A stretch of 64,000 nucleotides of DNA from Zygnema cylindricum (taxonomy: Eukaryota > Streptophyta > Zygnematophyceae > Zygnematales > Zygnemataceae): assembly GCA_037447655.1 (NCBI GenBank), contig JBBHKE010001952.1, positions 209,873 through 273,872 of the forward strand. The letters run 5' to 3'. Made by a program: the position numbers and the translations under genes. Positions within the stretch are counted from its first letter, which is position 1, and each line of letters starts with the position of its first letter. This document shows positions 11,853 to 22,792 of the stretch, piece by piece. The notes below the pieces were generated by a model that was not told where the DNA came from, made no database searches, and saw only the letters and a list, made by a program, of their open reading frames with translations.

Positions 11853-12914
11853 CTAGAAATTGATGGTTCTTTTAGTATTTTCTATGTCTAAAATATAATG
11901 TAGAAAAGAAGCCGAGGCAATTTGCCTCTAACTCCTCTCTTCAACTCCTACAGTTGTTGCTGACACTGAAAATTGGAGAGGAAGCTAAAGCCATGCCTGC
12001 CTATGCTATCCAAAGATTTATGGGTAGTAGATTAGTTTTTATACGGGTAGTAGATTAGTTGAATTACTAAAAGAGTACCAATCGAAACCAGGATTTGATC
12101 CTAGTACCTACCTTTCGTCAAACTGGCGATAGCCGGTAGCTTTAGCCGTTTAGTTAAGACTAGTGTTAGGTCATATAGGGTTTGATAAATCTATAAATGT
12201 TTCCACGTCGACTAATTCATTTAACGGTAACTATTTACTGGATACATAGATTCGGTTATATAAAATACGGATTAAGGTACGGAGAAGAAACAAGTACCTC
12301 GCACTTGTTTCGATAGCGAAAACGAAAACTGCGCATTTATTTATGACATCTAAGATTGAAATCTGCATTTAATTCGACGGCAAGAATGAATGCCGAGATG
12401 AAAAGGATTTTGGCGGTTTGTGATCATCGCCACATCAGATGACATGTGGCACCATGATATTGGATTTTGGCATCTCCAGGGATTACGGAAACAAATTCGG
12501 ATATGACATGTGTCGACTTTTTGGCCATGTCGTACAATGTCCGTACAAAAAGTACACAGGCACCTATACCTTTCTTTACGACACAGTAATATGATTGGTG
12601 CTGTACGTCAGTAGATAGAGTTTTATAGAGAGGTAGGACTTAGAAAATTTGGTAGATAGGACCCTCTCTCCAAGAGAGCTTTTGTACAAAAGGTTAACTT
12701 TGACCCTCCATAACTTATTGCTCACGGGAGCAAATTCAAAGATTTTTTTGATATTGACTCAGGGGAGTCTTGCCTTCATAGGGGTGAAGGTTGTCAGAGT
12801 TTTTGTCTGCCAGGGTGGCACTTATTCATGCTGAAACACAAAGGGGTCAGGGTTATCCTAAAGGCTTATTTCAAGCTGCTCTTTCTGAGGACCTACAGAG
12901 GTCTTAGAGTTGCA
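11853..12914 (+). repeat. 5' LTR of element D (B family, old)
   Basis: Aligns along its length with the B LTR: TAGAAATTGATGG start, antisense tRNA-like segment around 12075-12170, GTCGAC...GGCCATGTCGTACAATG block, CCAGGGTGGCA, and end TTGCA before the primer site AGTTATGGGCCCACT. The LTR-borne gag ATG is destroyed (ACAGAGG where B has ATGGAGG). Divergence from B is far above the ~1% between the B LTRs. Confidence 0.8.
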
Positions 12915-14410
12915 AGTTATGGGCCCACTCTCTAGGATACCCATCTTTAATGGAACTAGCTTCATATACTGGGAAAGTATGATGACATGAGCTCTATGCG
13001 AGAAAAGGTTTTGGGGGATAGTGAGTGGATGAGTGGGGCTTCCATCAAGTCTTGGCATCCATCCAGTGTTTGGAGGAGGCAAATTCACTAGGAAAGCAGA
13101 TCCATCTCCAACGGAGGAGACAAAGGAAGTGGAGTTGGTGGACAAAGGAAAGGAGAAGGAGACAACCACACCAATAGCAACTTGTTCGGCATTCATGTCA
13201 TCTATTCCGAGGAATGAGGAGAATGATACTAATACCTGGGACTTCAACAATATGGCCGCAAAGCACTTCATTCTCCGCCATCTTACTCAAAGGCTTGCAT
13301 CTCCTCATTTGCAGGTAGAGAGGGCATCTGATCTTCGGGTGGCTCTCATAGAGATGTACTGAAGTGGTACGATTGAGCAACAACAGTTGGCTGATCAGAA
13401 AATTAAGGAGTATGTATACAAAAGGGGGAAGATGTTGGATTTTTGCAATAAGCTTGCTACACTTTTTATGGAACTAGAGAGTGCTGGAAAAGTATTTAGT
13501 GAAAAGGAAAAGGTTAACTATTTACTGATGAAGTTATCGGATGAGTTCGAGAACATAGTCAACCGTGTAGAGGACTAGGCAGACTCAAAGTGGATATGGA
13601 ACTTAGTGGAAGGGATGATTCTCGTTCGGGAGAATACGATTGAGATCCGAAAAGGAGGAAAGAGTAGGCAAGCGTTGGCAACCGGAACTGATTGGAGGAA
13701 CAATGATTCCAAGAAATAGGCTGGAAATTATCGAGCGGAGGGGAAAAAAAATTAGAGTGAGGAGTTCGGACCAAGGACTCCCAAGGGTTTGTGCCATAAA
13801 CCAGGGCACTATACGGCTGAATGCACTAAGTTAACCGATCTGCGGTTAAAAGAGAGGCAGACCCATGGACCCTTGTGTAAAAGAGGAAAGTAAAAAGCCC
13901 TTGTGACACAGGTACATGAGGCGGAATCCGAGGACGAGGACGATGAACTCCCATTAGATGAGGAGTTGTAAGCGAAAAACGAGGTCGAAATTCCACGAAA
14001 GCAGAAATGTACTTTCGCTAGATTGAAAGGTGAAACAGGCTGGATTGTAGACTCAGGTGCATCCATGCACGCGTAAAGATAAAAACCTATTCAATAAGAT
14101 ACGAAAGATTCCCAACGGTTAGATAGAGTACAAGGATGGGAGGATAGTCACTATTACTCTTGTAGGATCGGTAGATCTAAAAGTGTTAGTAGAAGGAAAG
14201 ACATCCATAGTTACATTCTCCGATATATTGTTTATTCCGAAGCTGAACAAAAACCTCTTTTCTACGTCTGTATTAGATGATAAGGGTTTTGACACTAGCA
14301 CTTGGAAAGGAGTCTTTGGTGCTAGTTTTGAGGAGGAAGTTTATTTTACTGCTGAAAAAGGTAGCCAAGGGATGTTTAGGCTGATTTTAAGCAATGAAAA
14401 GAAGAAACTT
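12915..14410 (+). pseudogene. Gag-protease part of copia element D, decayed
   Basis: Protein pieces match element B: IPIFNGTSFIYWESM, the EENDTNTWDFNNMAAKHFILRHL block (about 13200-13290), Gag at 13387-13578, and a protease site WIVDSGASMH near 14041-14070. Stops and frameshifts occur in Gag, around the zinc knuckle and after the protease. The reading is cut at 14410 by element C inside the pre-integrase region (FRLILSNEKKKL) and resumes at 38058. D is the outermost and oldest layer of the nest. Confidence 0.8.
14406..14410 (+). repeat. Target duplication AACTT, left copy (C into D)
   Basis: AACTT precedes the TG of C's 5' LTR and recurs at 38058-38062 after the CA of C's 3' LTR. Removing C and one copy restores the D pol sequence as found uninterrupted in element B at about 25125-25140. 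Confidence 0.9.
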
Positions 14411-14611
14411 TGTTGAAATTTATGTATTTTCTAGGTCTGTATTGGAAAAATAAATAGAGTGTTGGAAAAAGGTAATTAATAGTTTACTTCTATATTTTAG
14501 TTAGAATGTAAAGAGAGAGAAAGAGTGGACCAAAGTTAGGCCATGGCTGTTGTGTCATTTAGAAGGAGGCAGAATGAATTAGAAGGTATTTTACTAGTTT
14601 TAGCAAAATAG

Positions 14612-14686
14612 TGCTTCAGGTCGGATTTGAACCGGGGTCTGCAGAATACTATGTAGACCTACGCCTTATCCATTAAGGCACTAACG
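14612..14686 (-). other. tRNA-like module inside the C 5' LTR (antisense)
   Basis: On the minus strand this reads as tRNA-like: a D-arm-like GCCTTAATGGATAAGGC and a perfect B-box-like GGTTCAAATCC at the right spacing. The acceptor stem and anticodon stem do not pair well, so it is not a working tRNA gene. The same module is in the 3' LTR at 37167-37241. It may derive from an Arg-type tRNA; that is a guess from the D arm. Confidence 0.6.
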
Positions 14687-15125
14687 AAACGAAACACAAG
14701 ATATGTTTTGCTCATATTTATCTATTGATTTAAAGAACTAATTCGCTGCAGACTAACGAAAACGCGCATTAATCAATTCATGCATGGAAGCGAATCGAAG
14801 CCGTATAAATACAACTGAACGGGCGGCCACCATAACAGCCGCCACCCACAATAAGCTTTCGGCGGCCTTTGAGGATAGCCTCACGCGGGGAGCCACATTA
14901 TTTGATATCTGAGAAGATGGGAGGAGGAACCATGGCTCCCGATTTGGCAGATGTCACCTTGTAGACCATGTCGTACAATGGCCGTACAATAAGTACATCA
15001 ACCATCGTACCTTCTTGTACGATATAGTGTTCCTATTAGACTAGGGTTTAGTAGTACGTAGTCTTGAGTAGGCAGACCAAGACTTAGTGATATTTTAGGT
15101 ACCTCTCTCTAAGAGAGCTTGTAAC

Positions 15126-15131
15126 TATAAA
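15126..15131 (+). promoter_or_regulatory. TATA box of the C 5' LTR
   Basis: CTATAAAGG lies about 15 bp after the conserved CTCTCTCTAAGAGAG block, as in the 3' LTR (37683-37688). Confidence 0.5.
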
Positions 15132-15454
15132 GGTCATTCTTAATTAGCAATAACTTAATGCTCGACTGAGCAAATTTAATGATTCTTTTTGCCGCGGACT
15201 CAGGGGAGTCCAAGCCATACAGAGGTGTAGTCGTTCAGATTCTTTGCGTGCCAGGGTGACACTTATTTAGTGGGAAAGTCAAAGTGGGGAATATTGTCCA
15301 AAACACATATTCAAGCTTTGCATTTTGTGGTGGAACTGAGCACACAAAAGGTCTTCTCTTCACAAGGGTAAAGGTGTATTGGGGTTCTGATTGTCAAGGG
15401 ATCATTCATTTGGGTTTATATCAACTTGTTGTCCGCACTATCTAGATTAGCTTC

Positions 15455-15459
15455 TTTTG
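15455..15459. repeat. Target duplication TTTTG, left copy (G into C)
   Basis: TTTTG precedes the TG of G's LTR and recurs at 34960-34964 directly after the other LTR's CA. Joining the flanks restores the CTTCTTTTGGAT sequence present in C's intact 3' LTR. Confidence 0.9.
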
Positions 15460-15954
15460 TGTAAAAGGCACAATAACAGTAAGCACCACAATCCACCACG
15501 ATGCACAGCGAAAAGCTCCAAGGATCTTCCCGTAGCAACAGCAGGCGCACACAGAAGTAACAGACAAGGTTGCGCTTTCTTACTCAAGAGAGGATTACAA
15601 TATTCAACGCTCGCTGCGAAGGTCAACTCAAAGAGTCTGTCTTGTACTACGTCTGTCTCACTATTTAAACTCACTAACTGCTAGTCAACCCAATACTCTA
15701 CAAATGTACACGTGGACCTTCGCGGTCAACCGAGATCTATCCACAATATCATTCCACAACTATACGGTAAAATCTACATTCTGCGGCGTTGCTATACTGC
15801 TACGCTGCGTTGCTATACTTCGCTACGTTATTCTATGAAGTTGCTATGCTGCGATGTTGCGTTGATCTAGAATCGCACCTGCGCTTCTCTGCAACCGCAA
15901 CTATAGCAGCCGAGTTTCTAGCCACTAAGTTTCCAACCTTGTAACCCTGTTACA
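15460..15954 (-). repeat. 3' LTR of gypsy element G
   Basis: 495 bp beginning TGTAAAAGGCACAAT and ending CCTGTTACA on the plus strand. Same length as 34465-34959, with roughly 5-6% mismatches by eye. GC-rich CTACGCTGCGTTGCTAT-like runs lie near 15785-15860. Confidence 0.95.
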
Positions 15955-17536
15955 GTGCCTCCCACTAAGGATTCAGTGACCCGCTGAACTTTGTTTCCTC
16001 GGGGAAATTGTAATTTCCGGAGCATGCCGTATGTCTCCTCCCGGTACTCCTCGAATTCTTGTCGTAGGTTGTCAAGTTGGTGTGTGAGCTGCTCACATTG
16101 AGTCTCCAGCAGCGCAATATGGTGGTCCGCTGCTGCCAAGCGTCTCTGAGTGATTCGCTCCCGAACCCGGTCCTCCCCTTCCTCCGGTGCCTCCGCTGGT
16201 GCCTTGGGTTGCAGCGGAATGGCTGCCGTCACAGGTTCTTCTGGTGTCGCAGACAAGGCAACTTCGGGTTCCTCGGCTTGCTGTGCCCATTGTGCAACCC
16301 CCTCTGTCGGTTCCCATCGCGGTACCTTCCTTAATTTAAATGACACGTGTTTACTGGCGGCTCGGGCCTGCTGCAGAGCGTTCCTCCGGGCCAGCTTGAG
16401 TGCCCGTACCTCGGGTGTAACCTCCGCCCGAGAGATAATGTCATGCAGATGGACGTCCCACGGATGGTAATGGCGGAGTAACCCGGAACGTGCACCCTGT
16501 ACCGATAGTGCTCTTCAACTACCTCCACAAATGGTAAGGCATGAGGGTTTAATTGTACGTAACCCTTATGGTTGTTCCCCAGGTCTTTCGTCCTCATAAA
16601 ATTCCAGGCGGGGTGTGACAGCACGTGGGCGAGGATATAGATAGGGTCCCCAGGTTTTCCTGTGCGCCACGTTGCACGCCACTCCGAAGGGTCCGAATAC
16701 AGGCGCTTAGTGAAGCTGAAGGTGGGGTGCGGATGCCGAGTGTCGATAGGAGATGGAAAGAGATAATCGCGGATTTCTTTTTCCTGTTCACTTTCCCCGT
16801 CTGTGTCCCCTCTTTCCCTTCCGAGGAGGAATGCCTCGTCTCCACTAGGGTATTGTGCTTTCGCCTTCTTCTCCGAGCTTTCCGAGGACTGCTTGTCCGC
16901 AGTACTCTCCTTGTTAGGGTCCCTCATCACCTCCAGATCGGAGGCACGCTCCTCAAGTTGCAGGGGTGTCGGTTCCCGTTCCGGCTCCTCTGCATTCGAC
17001 ATCTCATGGTCTTCCTCATCCTCCTGATCCCCTTCATAGAGTGGGTTGTACTCGGGGTCTTGTGAATTTTCTGACCCCTCTCCTCTGCTGGTCTCCGCTA
17101 GCCCTGCCTCGCTACTAGCTCTCTCCTCTGGTTCAAGGATTGCCACCACCTCCCTCCTCTTGTCTGCCTCTACCATGGCCTCTGCCGCCTCTAACAATCT
17201 ATCCGGGCGAGGTACATCTGCTCGCCCTACCCGTACCAGTCTCCTTCTTTTTGGCGGTGGAGAAGACGACGATGTCATGGATGTTGTGGCGTCGGATAAT
17301 TGTGGTAGTGAGAGAAGGGAGGGTAAGTTGGCTGAGCAGAGTGAAGCGCTCTCAAAACTGCTTGGACTAGGCTGGGCGCTAGGGCGGATGGCGGCTTTGT
17401 TATACAGGGTTGAGGGTTTCACGTTTGGACTCTGTGAAGCGTCGCAGTGTGCGAGGGTATCACAGCGTCCAACATTTATAAAACTGCGTTGCTGCGGCGA
17501 AACCAAGGGTACGTTGTCACCAATGTGGTGAAACAC
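15918..17536 (-). CDS. Extra ORF downstream of integrase in gypsy G, unknown function
   Basis: A same-strand ORF between the chromodomain and the 3' LTR. It is about 540 codons if one frame change near 16470-16490 is taken as a mutation: the first part is 17536-16331, and the second frame runs from about 16470 to 15918. The N-terminal half is Ser/Pro/Glu/Asp-rich with a nuclear-signal-like PPPKRRRLVR (about residue 93) and long acidic stretches. The middle is a compact segment rich in aromatic residues (DYLFPSP, FTKRLYSDPSEWRATW, HPAWNFMRTKD). The C-terminus is a predicted coiled coil (LLETQCEQLTHQLDNLRQEF). The last ~12 codons lie inside the LTR. No family is recognised. It has no signal peptide or transmembrane segment, which argues against an envelope protein. 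Confidence 0.65.
15955..15966 (-). promoter_or_regulatory. Polypurine tract of G
   Basis: Minus-strand TAGTGGGAGGCAC abuts the 3' LTR, the expected place for plus-strand priming. It is less purine-pure than usual. Confidence 0.5.
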
Positions 17537-17813
17537 AATTGCGGCGTTGCGCTTTTCCTGTCAGCGCAGCGGTGGCGTTGCGTTCCTCTGATGGTACCCT
17601 ATCCATATTGCGCTGCGGTGGTTGCGCCGCTGTATTGCCGAAGTGAGGTAACATCGTCGCTGCGTGTTTTCGTCGCGTCCCTAGTATTATTGCGATGGTT
17701 GCGTCATTGCGATTCGTCCTTTTACCGCGGCCGCTGCGATTGCCCCTACGGTGAAGTTAAGTGTCCTCACTCCTCTGAAACCGGCGCAGCAACTCAGGAG
17801 AATGCAAATCCTC

Positions 17814-18014
17814 CTAGTTCACCCAAGAGTCGTCCTCAGCGCCGTAGCCCTTCCAACGCACCAGATACTGGCTGGCGTTGGAATTCCGAGAGCGGCGCGA
17901 CTGAAGTATCTCCTCCACCTCATACTCGTCCGAGGTACCGTGAACAAGGGGCAAAAGAGTATTCTGCCGTCGATTAGGAAATATCGAATCAGGGTCTCGA
18001 AATGGTTTAAGCAA
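17814..18014 (-). CDS. Chromodomain at the integrase C-terminus (G)
   Basis: The sequence contains YEVEEILQSRRSRN, then QYLVRWKGYGAEDDSWV, the hallmark of a chromodomain: aromatic residues Y, W and W of the cage and the beta-strand order. In chromoviruses this domain follows integrase and is thought to guide insertion by reading histone marks. It is in a different frame from the upstream integrase (18122-19093), so one or more indels separate them. The stretch 17540-17813 between it and the extra ORF is GC-rich with no domain. Confidence 0.85.
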   Translation of the reverse strand: MLKPFRDPDSIFPNRRQNTLLPLVHGTSDEYEVEEILQSRRSRNSNASQYLVRWKGYGAEDDSWVN

Positions 18015-18121
18015 GGAAACATAGAAGACATTGTGGATATGCTATTTCGTCGGAATATCTAACTTATAAGCCACCTCTCCCACATGTGACAGAACCGTGA
18101 ATAGGCGCGTGAATTTCGGTG

Positions 18122-19093
18122 CTAATTTCTTAGAAAAGGCACCCGGTAGGAGAGGTTTGCCATATTAAGGCGAACCTTATCACCCACGCTGAAAACAATT
18201 TCTTTTTGGTGAGAGTCAGCCTGCAACTTTTGACGATCCTTTGCTAGTTGGATTGCCTTCACTGCCTTTTCCAGGTTCTCTTGCAACGTTTTGGCAAATT
18301 CCCGAGCTGCCAGGGTAAGGCAATCCGCGACCAATAAGTTTTGTGGAAGGGTGGGTTGTCGTCCGTTGAGGGAGAATGGCGTAGCATTCGTGGACAAGTG
18401 CACCGCACTGTTGTACGCCACCTTAATCGCTGTTAGATGGTTTACCCAATCCGTTTGGTGTACCGAAACATAAGCCCGCAACGCCTCCTCCAAAGTCCGA
18501 TTCACTCTTTTAGTCTGACCATCCGTTTGAGGGTGGTAAGCTGTGGACATGGCCTGCTGCGTTCCACACAGCTCGAACAAACTTCTCCAAACGTGACTCA
18601 CAAATTTACGATCCCGGTCGCTGACGATCCTCTTTGGGAGTCCGTGATGGCAGAATATCTCCCGAAAGAATAAGTCTGCCACATCTCTCGCTCTGGCTGT
18701 GGTTGTTGTGGGTAAGAAATGGGCCATTTTTGTTAGGTAATCCACAACGACGAAAATAGAGTCATAACCTTCCTTGGTTAACGGGAGAGCCACGATGAAG
18801 TCCATCCAAATCGCTTCCCAAGGAACAGATGGTATCGGAAGGGGTTGTAACAGACACTGGTGACCCGATTTTGATTTGTTTCTGTTACACGAGTCACACG
18901 TCCGGACATACTCTGCAATGTCTAGAGTCATGTTTGGCCAATAATACGCTTCAGCGACAAGTGCGGTTGTTTTATCTCGGCCGAAGTGTCCACTGAGCGG
19001 TTTATCATGACTTAATTTCAGTATCGAATGACGTAGCTCCCGGTTTGTCGGAACGTAAAGTCTTGTTGTTTGACTTGGTTTATATCGCCACAT
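18122..19093 (-). CDS. Integrase of gypsy G (fragment of polyprotein)
   Basis: The zinc-binding H2C2 module is visible near the start (H..LSGH ... TCDSC). It is followed by the catalytic core with Asp in WMDFIVALP, Asp in VSDRDRKF and Glu in RTLEEAL; the GHFGRDKT and YHPQTDGQT motifs are typical of Ty3/gypsy. It would join element DNA to the host chromosome in the nucleus. The frame is open for 323 codons but is separated by stops or shifts from RNase H upstream and the chromodomain downstream. The ORF boundaries are not the mature protein's ends. Confidence 0.9.
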   Translation of the reverse strand: MWRYKPSQTTRLYVPTNRELRHSILKLSHDKPLSGHFGRDKTTALVAEAYYWPNMTLDIAEYVRTCDSCNRNKSKSGHQCLLQPLPIPSVPWEAIWMDFIVALPLTKEGYDSIFVVVDYLTKMAHFLPTTTTARARDVADLFFREIFCHHGLPKRIVSDRDRKFVSHVWRSLFELCGTQQAMSTAYHPQTDGQTKRVNRTLEEALRAYVSVHQTDWVNHLTAIKVAYNSAVHLSTNATPFSLNGRQPTLPQNLLVADCLTLAAREFAKTLQENLEKAVKAIQLAKDRQKLQADSHQKEIVFSVGDKVRLNMANLSYRVPFLRN

Positions 19094-19123
19094 ATCATTG
19101 GCGGTCCGAACTAATACCTTTCT

Positions 19124-19976
19124 TTATATCAGTTCTTTTAATGACTCGTCATTGTCGTATGCGGCCTTGATTCTACTTAGCCACTGATCGTCCACTTTCA
19201 CCGTAGTTGTGAGTGCGCTGAGTTTCGAATCTTGCGTTGTGTTCGACGCTGCGGTGTTCTTTTTCACAGAGCTCACGTTTACATCCTGCGATGATTGCGA
19301 TTGTTCCTCCGCCACTGGAGTAGCTACTTCGGGTCTTCTCGACAGCGCATCTGCCGGATTCGTCTTGCCCGACTTATATTCAATGACAAGTTCCGGCCAG
19401 AAGGTCTGCAAAAACATCATCCATCGCACTTGTTTCTTTGAGAACTTCGGCTGTGTTTGTAGGTACTGCAGGGCGTGGTGATCCGTGATAATTGTGATCC
19501 GCTTCCCCTAAACGTAACATTTCCAAAATTCCAGCGCGTTGATGATCGCAATTGTCTCCTTTTCATGGGTGGCCCAGTTAAGCTCCGCTGCCTTTAGTTT
19601 TCGACTGTCGTAGGCAACGGGTTATAGGCCTTTTCCTTGATCCTGCATAAGGATCGCTCCAATAGTCATATCGCTGGCGTCTGTAATTATCGTCCAAGGT
19701 AAGTCTGGGTCGGGAACAACTAACACAAGGGCGGTAACCAACCGCTCTTTTAGCGTGTTAAAATCTGCCCCTTCCGCCGATTTCCACTCATAGGGCACGT
19801 CATCCTTGAGTAATTCCGTGAGTGGTGCAACGATTTTTGCGAAACCTTTGACAAAACGTCGATAGTAGGAGCATAATCCTAGGAAGCTCTATATTTCATA
19901 ATATTCACCGGCTGCGCCCACTCTTTCACGGTCCTCGTTTTGTTCGGATCTAGTGGGATTCCGTCCCGGCTCACCA
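19124..19976 (-). pseudogene. RNase H and connection region of gypsy G, decayed
   Basis: The minus-strand piece 19124-19429 has SGKTNPADALSRRPE, typical of the RNase H/integrase linker. From 19430 to 19976 shorter pieces in several frames match the RNase H and end of RT (SRDGIPLDPNKTRTVKEW at 19976-19920), with stops and frameshifts. Element A interrupts at 19976; the preceding residues (FLGHVV) are at 32163-32185. Confidence 0.8.
19972..19976. repeat. Target duplication CACCA, left copy (A into G)
   Basis: CACCA precedes A's 5' LTR and recurs at 32158-32162 after its 3' LTR. Joining the flanks restores the gypsy motif GHVVSRDG on the minus strand. Confidence 0.95.
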
Positions 19977-20820
19977 TGTTGTTTTTAATAAAGCTTTAGT
20001 CCTCTCTATGCCTCAGCTGTGAGGGAGAGAGAGCTGTTCATGACTTAAGTTATTTTTGGTTGAGTTCGGTTCACTACTTACCAAAATTAGTGTGACAGTG
20101 AAGTTGGGAGTTCACGGTTCATTCACACTTGGGACACGCGTCGTCACTTGAGAGAAATGCGTGAGTATGTCCTCCGTGGACGTACGGAAATTCGGTAGGA
20201 CCACGGGAATTCGTGAAGTCAATTCTACGGTCCCAAATCCTCTAATCGGACGGTTGACAGCCGACGCCAACAAATACTGACGAGGCGAGACTAGATCACT
20301 ATTACTTTACGTTGTCTGAACTTCGGTGTAAATATTTGGTAGAACAGAATTTTGTATGTAGTGAATTAGTTGTTTAGTGTTGAGAATGTGGTTTATGACA
20401 TACCTCCAGTACACAGGTATACTCACAGTATTTGTTGTGTTAGAATGTTAGATGTACGGCTGGAATTCCTTCGTACAGCTTAGTGTAGTTTCGGTGTATA
20501 GAAGTAGGACTTAGTGAATTTGATTCATTAGGAACAAATGATATGAAAACTGTACACTCAGTTTTATGTAATTTCATTTTTGCATATCTCACAGATCTGT
20601 GAGCGAAACTCATTGGAATTTTGTGTGTTTGTTCCTTTGTATGTTATCTCCACTGTGGTAAACTTTCAGGACCATTGGGGCGTTTTTCTGAAAGTTATAG
20701 TCTATCAAATTTTTTGTTCAGCCATCAGTATTTGTGGAAGCTTCCTCTTTTGATTTGTTATACGATGAATACTGCTGCATCTTCTTCATCTTCAGTGCCA
20801 GCAGTTGTCTCAGAACAACA
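19977..20820 (+). repeat. 5' LTR of element A
   Basis: TGTTGTTTTTAATAAAGC to CTCAGAACAACA. The gag start codon (20764) and the first 19 codons, Ser-rich ([15 protein letters not shown]), are inside the LTR. Nearly all differences from the 3' LTR fall in the last ~270 bp. Confidence 0.95.
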
Positions 20821-22584
20821 GGTCACGGGCCCGCCTTCACGAATTCTGGTCTTTGATGGACGCGAATATCTGTATTGGGCAGATTTGGTTAATTCTTACT
20901 TCAAGCAAGTGAAACTTATTGATGTGTTAAATGGATCACTTGCAGAATCTGATGCCACCTTTGATCACAAAAATGACCAGGCTTTGCATTAAGTAAAGCT
21001 TATGATATCAAAAAAATTGCATATGACATATATTAATGTTACAAAGGCATCAGAATTGTGGGATGCATTGAAATCTTCTTATGTTAAAGCTAGTGACCAG
21101 CATGAGATTATAACAGCTGGTCAAATCTATGAGTATAAGTACACAGGTGGTAGCATGGTGGAATACACTAATCGGTTTCGAATGTTACTGTCAGAAAATG
21201 CATGTTCTGGGGGGACTTTCTCCCCTTATCATCAGGCCATGATTCTCCTAAAAGGGCTTCCTAATGAATATAAATGAGCCTCAGATGAAATGAAAAAATT
21301 GTCTAAACTTTTTTGGAATTTGCAAACAGCTATAGAGTTTATTTTGTCAGAAGAAGCCACTTAAACAATTTTAGGATTTGGAAAACCAGCTGTAGCATTT
21401 ACGGCTCAGTTTCAGAGGGAAAGTAGATATCAAGGGAATCAGTTTAATCCTCAGTTTGAGAAATGTGTTTATTGCTATACTGATGGTCACTCCTTCAGAG
21501 CTTGTCGTTTGTATATAAAAGTTGTTGAAACAGGTACCTTTCGGAAAGGATGGAGACACCGCGGACCTCCCATTTCCCAAAAACCTCCGAATAAAACTGT
21601 TGCATTTTCAGCGGAGGATACGGAATTGAAGAAGAAAACAACCGAGGAAACGACACCTGATGTGCTCAGTTTTCCAAAAACTGATGACAAAGAGTTCTTC
21701 GCTCTTGCCAAACTCGACATGATGGAAGGGAAAAAGGACCTCGGATGGATAATGGATTCGGAAGCTCTTCACACATGTGCTGGAACAAGTCTTGGTTTAA
21801 CGAGATGTCTTCTATTCCTTTACGTCAGATCTTTTATGCTTATGGCTATGCCGTTGAATCAAATGCAAAAGGAAACATAGATCTGGATTGTGTGATAGAT
21901 GGACAGGTTGTTAAGAGAACTTTGTATGATGTCTTGTATGTTCCAAAGTTTAAGAAAAATCTGTTTTCTACGTCTGTAGCTGAAAGCAAAGGCTTTGAGG
22001 TTCTCCAAAAAAATGGCAAGAAAATAGTGAGCAAGAATAGAAGAGTAGCTCTAGTAGGAACTAGAGGCCCAAACTTTTTGTACCGCATGGACCTGGCTAA
22101 TAAAATTGATTTTGCGTACTCCAGTGTCCTATGTGATAATGTTTTGTGGCATAAAAGACTTGGTCATGTGCATCATGAGAGACTTACTAAGATGATAAAG
22201 CATGACATGATAGAGGGAGTCAAGCTTGGTCAACAAGAGTCTCATGTGTGTGATGGTTGTGCTCTCGGAAAGCTTCACAAGCTTCCCATATCACAAGTTT
22301 CTGATCACCGAGCCACAGATGTTCTTGGTATTATTCACTCTGATGTTTTCGGCCCTTCTAAAGTTCCCTCTCTGGGTGGCAGCCGCTTCTTTGTCACCTT
22401 TACAGACGATTACTCCCGGTATAGTCGCATATACTTTATGAAGGAGAAGAGAGAAGTCTTCACTCACTTTAAGCACTACAAAATCTGGGCGGAGAAACTT
22501 CACGGCAAATATATTCTTGCTTTGCGGACGGATAATGGTGGATAGTATGTATCTCATGCCTTTGCTGATTTTTTGAAAGAAAAT
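20764..22584 (+). pseudogene. Gag-protease-integrase part of copia A, broken
   Basis: Gag runs 20764-20992 and 21002-21277, with a stop between, and contains the UBN2-like segment LWDALKSSY...YTNRFRMLL. A CCHC knuckle CVYCYTDGHSFRAC is at about 21465-21506. The protease site reads WIMDSEALH, where DSGA is usual, so it is probably inactive. After a frameshift near 21800, 21745-22545 gives the pre-integrase zinc module (LWHKRLGH...CDGCALGK) and two integrase acidic residues (HSDVFGP, RTDNGG). A stop follows at 22543. The frame is cut by B at 22584. Confidence 0.85.
20821..20835 (+). promoter_or_regulatory. Primer-binding site of A (half-tRNA iMet type, mutated)
   Basis: GGTCACGGGCCCGCC matches the B site GGTTATGGGCCCACC except at three positions and lies directly after the LTR. 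It is also read as gag codons (QVTGPP). Confidence 0.6.
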
Positions 22585-22792
22585 TGTAGAAACTAATGGT
22601 TTTATTAGTATTTTCTAGGTCTGAAAAGAAATATAGAAGTCGAGGCAGTCTATCTCTAACTTCTCTCTCCAACTCTCAAACTTGTCGCAGTCACTGAGAA
22701 ATTGGAGAGGAAGCTAGAGCCATGGCTACCTTGGCTATCCTGAGGTTTAAGGGAATTTTATATTAGGGTTTATATATTTAATTAAAATGTAT

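Larger units (their letters stand above)
14411..15459 (+). repeat. 5' LTR of element C, first 1,049 bp
   Basis: Colinear with the 3' LTR 36966-38057. Includes an antisense tRNA-like module (14612-14686), GTAC motifs around 14965-15055 and a TATA box (15126-15131). The remaining 41 bp are at 34965-35005, beyond the gypsy insertion. Confidence 0.92.

Noticed and set aside
14612-14686. Functional tRNA gene on the minus strand
   Set aside because: B box and D arm are good, but acceptor and anticodon stems do not pair; it is duplicated only because it is in an LTR.
16625-17531. Plus-strand ORFs of 146 and 161 codons
   Set aside because: Antisense shadows of the extra ORF in gypsy G, whose composition keeps the other strand open.
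22579-22590. TGT as a 3-bp target duplication around B
   Set aside because: TGT belongs to the LTR start at the left and is ordinary LTR sequence (GAAGCTGT) at the right; the right LTR end is deleted.
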